A DNA stretch of 29,251 nt. Origin: CAYLGY01 sp964383325. Lineage in GTDB: Bacteria; Pseudomonadota; Alphaproteobacteria; Rhizobiales; Rhizobiaceae. A program made the translations under genes and the position numbers. Below, in pieces: positions 23,769 through 29,251 of this stretch (its first letter is position 1; each line of letters starts with the position of its first letter). The DNA lies in the NCBI GenBank assembly GCA_964383325.1, contig CAYLGY010000030.1:1-29251 (forward strand), given 5' to 3'. The notes beneath the pieces are model-generated. The model worked only from the letters and a program-made list of their open reading frames with translations, made no database searches and had not been told where the DNA came from.

Positions 23769-24689
23769 TCAATCGGGGAATTCAAGCCCGATTTCCCGAT
23801 AGCGCTCGGGATCGTCGCCCCAGTTCTCCCGCACTTTCACGAACAGGAACAGGTGGACCTTCTGGCCGATCTCCTCGGAAATTTCCTTGCGTGCCGCCGT
23901 TCCGATCGCGCGGATCGTCTCGCCCTTGTATCCGAGCACGATCTTCTTCTGGCTCTGGCGCTCGACATAGATGACCTGCTCGATGCGCACGGAGCCATCC
24001 TTTCGCTCTTCCCACCGCTCTGTCTCGACATGCGAGGAATAGGGCAGTTCCTGATGCAGGCGCAGATAGAGCTTTTCCCGTGTGATCTCGGCGGCAAGCT
24101 GGCGCATCGGCAGGTCCGAAATCTGGTCCTCCGGATAATACCAGGGCCCCTCGGGCAGCCTCTCGGCCAGATAGTCCAGCAGATCGCCACACCCCGAACC
24201 GGTCAGCGCCGAGATCATGAAGGTACGCTCGAATTCGAGGCGCCGGTTGATTTGCTGCGCCAGTTGCAGCAGCATTTCCGGCCGGATGCGGTCGATCTTG
24301 TTCAGGATCAGGATCTTCGGGATGGAAACGCCGCCGAGCCCGTCGAGCAGCGCCTCGCTATCCTCGCCGATCCCGCGCTCGGCATCGATCAGCACCAGCA
24401 CGAGGTCAGCGTCGCGCGCCCCTCCCCAGGCCGTGGTGACCATGGCGCGATCGAGCCGGCGCCGCGGCCGGAAAACACCCGGCGTGTCGAGCAGGACGAT
24501 CTGCGTCTGCCTGTGCAGGACAATGCCGCGGATCATCGTTCGCGTCGTCTGCACCTTGTGGGTGACGATCGAGACCTTGGCTCCGACAAGCTGGTTGACC
24601 AGGGTCGACTTGCCGGCATTTGGCGCGCCAAGCAGCGCAACGAAGCCGGAGCGGCGTGGCAGTTCTGCGTCTGTTGCCTTGTCGCTCAC
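23769..24689 (-). CDS. era: GTPase Era
   Basis: Ras-like GTPase needed for 16S rRNA maturation and 30S assembly. G1 GAPNAGKST (21–29), G3 DTPG, G4 NKID and a C-terminal KH domain (KKIVLGYKGETIRAIGTAARKEI) are all present. It is 306 residues long. The frame opens upstream to 24899 but that part overlaps rnc; the GTG at 24689 forms a four-base GTGA overlap with the rnc stop and gives VSDKATDAELPRRSGFVALLG. Co-translation with RNase III, which cuts the rRNA precursor, is functionally sensible. Confidence 0.97.
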   Translation of the reverse strand: MSDKATDAELPRRSGFVALLGAPNAGKSTLVNQLVGAKVSIVTHKVQTTRTMIRGIVLHRQTQIVLLDTPGVFRPRRRLDRAMVTTAWGGARDADLVLVLIDAERGIGEDSEALLDGLGGVSIPKILILNKIDRIRPEMLLQLAQQINRRLEFERTFMISALTGSGCGDLLDYLAERLPEGPWYYPEDQISDLPMRQLAAEITREKLYLRLHQELPYSSHVETERWEERKDGSVRIEQVIYVERQSQKKIVLGYKGETIRAIGTAARKEISEEIGQKVHLFLFVKVRENWGDDPERYREIGLEFPD

Positions 24690-25396
24690 TTCGTTTCTTC
24701 CCAATCGTTCCAGACGTTTTCCCGGCGCAGAATGGCGGTGGCCGCACGCTGCTCCGCCTGCCGTTTGGACGAGCCGGAGCCCGTTTCCGGCGGATAACCT
24801 TCGACGCTCGCCTGCACCACGAAGACCGGATCGTGATCCGGCCCCGTCCGGCTCACGGTCGCATATACGGGGACCGTGCCGCTGACGCGATGCGCCCATT
24901 CCTGCAGTTCCGTTTTCGGATCGCGGCGCCCGCCATCGGACGCCAGTGCGCGGGCGCGCCAGAACCGTTCGACAAAGCCTTCCGCCGCTGCGAGGCCAGC
25001 ATCGAGATAGATTGCCGCAATCAGCGATTCGACGACGTCGGCCCGCAGGTTCACCGCCTTGCGGCCCCGCAGCGTCCGGATCTCCGCACCGGTCACGACC
25101 AGATCGGAAAGTTCCAGCTCGTCGGCAATCTCCGCCAGCGCCTCGGCATTCACGAGCGCATTGTAGCGCCTCGACAATTCTCCCTCATCGGCGTCGGGAA
25201 AGGCCTTGAAGAGCATCTGCGCGATGGCGAGGCCGAGGACGCGGTCGCCGAGAAATTCCAGCCGCTCGTAATTGCGACGTTCCGCGCCCTTGGCGCTGAC
25301 ATGCGTGAGCGCCAGAACCAGATTCTCCGTCGTCCGGAATACATGACCTGTCCGGCGCGCAATGTTCCCGGCAAGATCGTCCCGATCAATGGTCAT
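24686..25396 (-). CDS. rnc: Ribonuclease III
   Basis: Double-stranded RNA endonuclease that processes rRNA and some mRNAs. The signature ERLEFLGDRVL (44–54) and the metal ligands E47, D51, D120 and E123 are visible; a dsRNA-binding domain follows (about 160–230; DPKTELQEWAHRVSGTVPVYATV … GSGSSKRQAEQRAATAIL). Length, 236 residues, is usual. It begins four bases after the lepB stop and its own stop overlaps the era start. Confidence 0.97.
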   Translation of the reverse strand: MTIDRDDLAGNIARRTGHVFRTTENLVLALTHVSAKGAERRNYERLEFLGDRVLGLAIAQMLFKAFPDADEGELSRRYNALVNAEALAEIADELELSDLVVTGAEIRTLRGRKAVNLRADVVESLIAAIYLDAGLAAAEGFVERFWRARALASDGGRRDPKTELQEWAHRVSGTVPVYATVSRTGPDHDPVFVVQASVEGYPPETGSGSSKRQAEQRAATAILRRENVWNDWEETK

Positions 25397-25400
25397 CCGG

Positions 25401-26150
25401 TCAGTCTACCCAGCTGAGCAGCCGCGACAGGCGCAACTCGCTCGGCCATTTCCAGATCTCGAGCGGGCTGGCGCCGCCGCTGATGGAGAAGAAGATGATG
25501 TTGGCGCGGCCAACCAGGTTCTCATGCGGCACGAATCCGACATTGAACCGGCTGTCGGTGGAATTGTCGCGATTGTCGCCCATCATGAAATAATGGTCTG
25601 CGGGCACGGTGAACTCGCGGGTATTGTCGCCGATGCCGTTCTTCGTCAGATCGAGCGTCTGGTAGGATACCCCGTTCGGCAGCGTTTCCCGCCAGACCTC
25701 GACCGGCCCGCGCATCTCGGTAATGTCGACATCGTCCACGACGCCGATCATTTCCCGCTCGACCGGTTCCCCATTTATGTGGAGCACACCGTCGCGCATC
25801 TGGATCCGGTCGCCCGGCAGGCCGATCACGCGCTTGATGTAGTCGATCGACGGATCGGGCGGAAACTTGAAGACCACGACATCGCCGCGCTCGGGCGTGC
25901 TGCTCCAGATCCGGCCGGAGAAAAGGTCGGGAGAGAAGGGCAGGGAATGCCGCGAATAGCCATAGGCCCATTTGGTGACGAAGAGATAATCGCCTTCCAG
26001 CAGGGTCGGCCGCATCGAGCCGGACGGAATCGAGAAGGGCTGGAAGAGCAATGTCCGGATGACCAACGCCAGGAGCACTGCCTGGATGATGACAGAGACG
26101 GTCTCTCCGAGCCCGCCAGATTTCCTGCTCCGACCTTCAGCCACGCTCAT
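25401..26150 (-). CDS. lepB: Signal peptidase I
   Basis: Inner-membrane serine protease that removes signal peptides from exported proteins. One N-terminal hydrophobic helix (about 17–36) precedes the catalytic region: Ser45 in IPSGSMRPTL and Lys106 in YIKRVIGLPGD form the Ser/Lys dyad, and MGDNRDNSTDSR is the conserved C-terminal box. It is 249 residues long with no second N-terminal helix, as usual in alphaproteobacteria. The ATG at 26150 has GGGAAAG close by. A terminator-like hairpin lies just upstream. Confidence 0.97.
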   Translation of the reverse strand: MSVAEGRSRKSGGLGETVSVIIQAVLLALVIRTLLFQPFSIPSGSMRPTLLEGDYLFVTKWAYGYSRHSLPFSPDLFSGRIWSSTPERGDVVVFKFPPDPSIDYIKRVIGLPGDRIQMRDGVLHINGEPVEREMIGVVDDVDITEMRGPVEVWRETLPNGVSYQTLDLTKNGIGDNTREFTVPADHYFMMGDNRDNSTDSRFNVGFVPHENLVGRANIIFFSISGGASPLEIWKWPSELRLSRLLSWVD

Positions 26151-26169
26151 TCACTTTCCCGGATGGTTT

Positions 26170-26208
26170 AAAAAAAGGGTCCAGCGCCTCATAGCGGCTT
26201 CGCGCCGG
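26170..26208 (-). terminator. Terminator-like hairpin between acpS and lepB
   Basis: On the minus strand, CCGGCGC, 14-base loop, GCGCTGG (seven pairs, one G–U), then ACCC and seven Ts. It sits 24 bases after the acpS stop and 20 before the lepB start. The G–U pair makes it specific to the minus-strand transcript. It may end or attenuate the rsh/DUF2062/acpS message before lepB. Confidence 0.55.
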
Positions 26209-26231
26209 CGCCGCAACGATTACCGCCGGAC

Positions 26232-26654
26232 TCACTCACGGACCTGTCCGCCGCCGCCCAGGGCCACGGCCTCGATGATGACGAGCGCCTGGGCAATCGG
26301 AAACTCATCCGTGATCGTCAGATGAATACGTGCTTCATGGCCGGGCGGCAACAGGGAATGCAGGCGCCGCAAGGCTCCGCCGCCGAGTTGGAGCGTCGGC
26401 TTGCCGCCGGGCAGATTGACGACCCCCATGTCGCGCCAGTAGACGCCGCGCGCAATGCCGGTTCCCAGCGCCTTGGCGCACGCTTCCTTGGCGGCGAAGC
26501 GCTTGGCATAGGAGGCTGCGCGATTGCGACGCGCATCGGATTTCCGCTGCTCGGTCTCGGTGAAGACGCGCTCGATGAACCTTGGCCCGAAGCGTTCCAG
26601 CATCCGCTCGATGCGGCGAATGTCGATCAAGTCGTTGCCAAACCCGATCATCAT
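26232..26654 (-). CDS. acpS: Holo-[acyl-carrier-protein] synthase
   Basis: Transfers 4'-phosphopantetheine from CoA to apo-ACP, activating it for fatty acid synthesis. The two family motifs are present: GFGNDLIDIRRIERMLERFG near the N-terminus (Asp as Mg ligand) and FAAKEACAKALGTGI (about 54–68) with the Glu ligand. It is 140 residues long. Two adjacent ATGs (26654 and 26651) overlap the DUF2062 stop codon as ATGA or TGATG; I give the longer form. It lies just before the hairpin at 26170–26208. Confidence 0.95.
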   Translation of the reverse strand: MMIGFGNDLIDIRRIERMLERFGPRFIERVFTETEQRKSDARRNRAASYAKRFAAKEACAKALGTGIARGVYWRDMGVVNLPGGKPTLQLGGGALRRLHSLLPPGHEARIHLTITDEFPIAQALVIIEAVALGGGGQVRE

Positions 26655-27247
26655 GAGTCGGCGATCGCTCCCTTGCCGGCCGGTCCGGCGTTACCAGGCA
26701 CGCGCCGGGTCCGCTCGGCGAGGCGCCGGCGCTGGCGCCGATGAAAGACCACGATCATTCCCCGGGTACCGATATAGAAGATGAGGGCGAAAACGAGGCC
26801 CACCGGCACGGCGCCGACCAGCATCGGCTTGAGCAGCGGCTCCCAGATCCGGGCGGCATCCAGCGTCAGCAGCGACAGGCTCAGCTTGCCGACCTCGGGC
26901 GAGCCATCCTGCTCGCCCAGCAGGAACTGGCCGAATTCCAGCGTTCCGACCATGATCAGCGGCATGGTGAAGGGGTTGGAGACCACGGTGCCGAGCAGCG
27001 AAGCCAGAATATTGGTGCGCGTGATCCAGGCCAGAGTGGCAGCCAGAATGAACTGGAAGCCGATAAGCGGCAAGAAGCCGGCAAAGACCCCCATGGCGAC
27101 TCCGCCCGCCACCGCATGCGGCGTCGCCTTCACGCGCAGCACGCGCTTGGCATAGTAGCGCGCCGAGCGGCTGATGGACCGGCGCGGCCACAATGCAATC
27201 CGCAGGCGATCGAGAAACCCGGCAGGCTGCCGTTGCCTGAACAGCAT
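26651..27247 (-). CDS. DUF2062 membrane protein
   Basis: 198 residues. KATPHAVAGGVAMGVFAGFLPLIGFQFILAATLAWITRTN and ASLLGTVVSNPFTMPLIM are the DUF2062 core, with three or four hydrophobic helices; the C-terminus is basic (FHRRQRRRLAERTRR). Function is unknown; it is often found beside acpS or in the rsh region in alphaproteobacteria. I start at MLFRQRQPAGFLDRL (27247), which has GGAGGGG about ten bases upstream; the ATG at 27292 would add 15 residues and has a poorer site. The gap of 149 bases to rsh holds a minus-strand TAGAAT (27344–27349) that might be a −10 element. Confidence 0.9.
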   Translation of the reverse strand: MLFRQRQPAGFLDRLRIALWPRRSISRSARYYAKRVLRVKATPHAVAGGVAMGVFAGFLPLIGFQFILAATLAWITRTNILASLLGTVVSNPFTMPLIMVGTLEFGQFLLGEQDGSPEVGKLSLSLLTLDAARIWEPLLKPMLVGAVPVGLVFALIFYIGTRGMIVVFHRRQRRRLAERTRRVPGNAGPAGKGAIADS

Positions 27248-27396
27248 CAGTGCCGGACCCCTCCAGCCTGGCAGGAGCCCTTCCCGCCACATCCTGAAAC
27301 CCGCAAGCCCATCGTCGCCCTTCCCGCAGAACCTGTTCGCATCATTCTACAACATATAGTCCCCGGAAGGCGAAGTTGCGAGGTGAGGGCAAGCCT

Positions 27397-29251
27397 TCAG
27401 CCATTGACCCTTCTGGCCGCGGAGACGCTCTCGTTTTCCCGCAATTGCGAGATCAGGCGATTGAGATGCTTCAGGTCCCACACTTCGAGATCGATGACCA
27501 GCTCGGTGAAATCCGGCGCTGTACGCCCCATGGTCAGCTTGTGGATATTGGCGTCATTGGCGGCGATTACCTGTGCGATATTGGCAAGCGAGCCCGGCTC
27601 GTTGATGGCGTCGACGACGACGCGGGCCGGAAAGCGCTCCTTGGTATCCTCGTCAATGTCCCAGCGCACGTCAATCCAGCGGTCAGGCTGGTCGTCAAAG
27701 GCCATCAGGGCCGGAGACTGGATCGGATAGATGGTGATCCCCGAACCCGGCTGCAGGATGCCGACGATGCGATCGCCGGGGACCGCGCCTTCCGGGGCGA
27801 AACTGACCGGCAGATCGCCGCGCACGCCCCGGATCGGAACTGCATTGTCCCCCTTGCGGTTGGAGCCGCGCGAACGCCGCGAGCGTCCCGGAACCTGGAA
27901 CAGCATGCCGGCGGCATTGCGCAGGTTGAACCAGCCCTCCTCGCGCTTGGGCGGCGGCGATGTGACGCGCTCATCCTTGTAGTCGGGATAGACGGCTTTC
28001 AGCACGTCGGGAGAGGTCAGCTCGCCCCGTCCGACCGCCGCCAGCACCTCCTCGACATCCTTGCGCGCCAGCCTGTGCAGGATCGGCTTCAGAAGGTCCG
28101 GCGACCACTCCTTGCCGGCGCGCTCGAAAGCGCGTTCGAGGATGCGCGCGCCAAGGCCGGAATATTGCGCCCGGATCGCCGCCCGGCTCGCCCGGCGAAT
28201 GGCCGAGCGCGCCTTGCCGGTCACGACCAGTGTCTCCCAGGCGGCTGGTGGAACCTGGTTGGCCGAGCGGACGATCTCGACCTCGTCGCCATTCATGAGC
28301 TTCGTCACCAGCGGCACGACCCGCCCGTTGACCCGCGCCCCGACGCAGCTGTCGCCGATCTCGGTATGGACCGCATAGGCAAAGTCGATTGGCGTGGCGC
28401 CACGCGGCAGCGCGATCAGCCGTCCCTTCGGCGTGAAGCAGAACACCTGGTCCTGGAACAGTTCCAGCTTCGTGTTTTCGAGGAAATCCTCCGGATTGTC
28501 GCCTTCCGCCAGCGCTTCGATGGTCCGGCGCAGCCATGCATAGGCATTGGATTCCCGCGCCGCCGCCGTGCCGCCTGCGTCCTTGTAGATCGAATGCGCC
28601 GCCACGCCATATTCGGCGACGTGATGCATCTCGCGCGTGCGGATCTGCAATTCGACGCGCTGCCTGGAGGGCCCGACAATGGTGGTGTGGATCGACCGGT
28701 AGCCATTCTGCTTCGGCGTCGAGATGTAATCCTTGAACCGTCCCGGCACCATCGGCCAGGTCGTATGGATGGCAAACAATGCCCGGTAGCAGTCCTCGGT
28801 CGTCCCGACGATCACGCGGAATCCGAAAATGTCGGAAAGCTGCTCGAAGGACAGCGCCTTGGTCTCCATCTTGCGGAAGACCGACCACGGCTTCTTCTGC
28901 CGGCTCTTCACCGTCGCCTTGATATTGTTCTCTTCGAACTTCCTGGCGAGCGCTTCCTCGATCTCGGTGATGACGCCCTTGTTGCGCTCCATGAGCTCAG
29001 CAAGGCGCTCCGTAACCGCCTGGAAGGCTTCCGGATTGATGTAGCGGAAGGCGAGCTCCTCAAGCTCCTCTCGCATGTCCTGCATGCCCATGCGACCGGC
29101 GAGCGGCGCATAGATGTCCATCGTCTCCTCGGCGATGCGCAGGCGCTTGTCGGGCCGCATCGCCCCCAGCGTGCGCATGTTGTGCAGCCGGTCCGCAAGC
29201 TTGACGAGCAGGACGCGCACGTCCTCGGCAATCGCCAGCAGCAGCTTGCGA
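27397..29251 (-). CDS. rsh: Bifunctional (p)ppGpp synthetase/hydrolase, N-terminus outside window
   Basis: Alphaproteobacterial RelA/SpoT homolog that makes and degrades the stringent-response alarmones. The frame runs off the right edge, so the first part of the HD hydrolase domain is missing. Visible in order: end of the HD domain (DVRVLLVKLADRLHNMRTL), synthetase domain (FGFRVIV, GYRSIHTTIVG), TGS domain (VFCFTPKGRLIALPRGATPIDFAYAVH), helical/zinc-finger-like region and C-terminal ACT domain (LANIAQVIAANDANIHKLTMG). The synthetase has RFKD, the RxKD form of bifunctional enzymes, not the ExDD form of synthetase-only RelA. At least 617 codons are visible. It is the first known gene of the cluster towards recO, but 149 bases separate it from DUF2062. 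Confidence 0.97.
   Translation of the reverse strand, partial: RKLLLAIAEDVRVLLVKLADRLHNMRTLGAMRPDKRLRIAEETMDIYAPLAGRMGMQDMREELEELAFRYINPEAFQAVTERLAELMERNKGVITEIEEALARKFEENNIKATVKSRQKKPWSVFRKMETKALSFEQLSDIFGFRVIVGTTEDCYRALFAIHTTWPMVPGRFKDYISTPKQNGYRSIHTTIVGPSRQRVELQIRTREMHHVAEYGVAAHSIYKDAGGTAAARESNAYAWLRRTIEALAEGDNPEDFLENTKLELFQDQVFCFTPKGRLIALPRGATPIDFAYAVHTEIGDSCVGARVNGRVVPLVTKLMNGDEVEIVRSANQVPPAAWETLVVTGKARSAIRRASRAAIRAQYSGLGARILERAFERAGKEWSPDLLKPILHRLARKDVEEVLAAVGRGELTSPDVLKAVYPDYKDERVTSPPPKREEGWFNLRNAAGMLFQVPGRSRRSRGSNRKGDNAVPIRGVRGDLPVSFAPEGAVPGDRIVGILQPGSGITIYPIQSPALMAFDDQPDRWIDVRWDIDEDTKERFPARVVVDAINEPGSLANIAQVIAANDANIHKLTMGRTAPDFTELVIDLEVWDLKHLNRLISQLRENESVSAARRVNG

Noticed and set aside
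23100..24797. 565-codon open frame on the plus strand
   Set aside because: Antisense to recO and era, which are certain genes.
23016..29251. rsh–DUF2062–acpS–lepB–rnc–era–recO cluster as a new system
   Set aside because: This arrangement of housekeeping genes is familiar in alphaproteobacteria; only the internal hairpin is worth a second look.

Overview
The window is a high-GC chromosomal segment of an alphaproteobacterium, most likely of the order Hyphomicrobiales (Rhizobiales). Three things support this: the rsh–DUF2062–acpS–lepB–rnc–era–recO cluster, the psd–pssA pair with short alphaproteobacterial-type proteins, and palindromic 'CATGATCCCGGAAAG' intergenic elements. The species cannot be named from the sequence. 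I see no rRNA, tRNA, CRISPR array, transposase, integrase or phage gene, so this is mostly core genome with a few accessory patches.

Layout. From 1 to about 10.5 kb every gene is on the minus strand: cysS and cimA (stop/start overlap), rarD, a long LysM/Ig-like membrane-anchored protein, an Atm1-type ABC exporter, psd and pssA (stop/start overlap). A 315-base divergent gap follows. From 10.8 to 17.5 kb the genes are on the plus strand: a 52-residue small ORF, a NUDIX hydrolase and a TIGR02301-type exported protein, all coupled by overlapping stops and starts; a small acidic protein; a HIT-family protein; a NitT/TauT-type ABC importer (binding protein, ATPase, permease); a luciferase-like flavin oxidoreductase; and an orphan gene that ends in a probable intrinsic terminator.

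At 17.6–19.6 kb a class V aminotransferase (cysteine-desulfurase-like) is divergent from an Lrp/AsnC regulator, and a CAGTA-N6-TACTG inverted repeat between them is a good operator candidate. Next come ygfZ, an HD-domain hydrolase (GTGA overlap) and an MFS transporter. The MFS stop codon abuts a palindromic repeat, then a 100-N assembly gap, then an identical copy of the repeat. This suggests that the contigs were joined at a repeat.

From 23.0 kb to the right edge a minus-strand cluster reads rsh (N-terminus outside the window), DUF2062, acpS, lepB, rnc, era, recO. It links stringent response, lipid/ACP activation, protein export, RNA processing, ribosome assembly and DNA repair. A terminator-like hairpin with seven Ts lies between acpS and lepB and may split or attenuate the cluster.

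I did not find a clearly new multi-gene system. The best candidates for novelty are the Lrp-linked desulfurase-like enzyme with its operator, the orphan gene at 16668–17549, the translationally coupled small ORF at 10821, the LysM/Ig-like protein with its long disordered linker, and repeats that supply stop codons.
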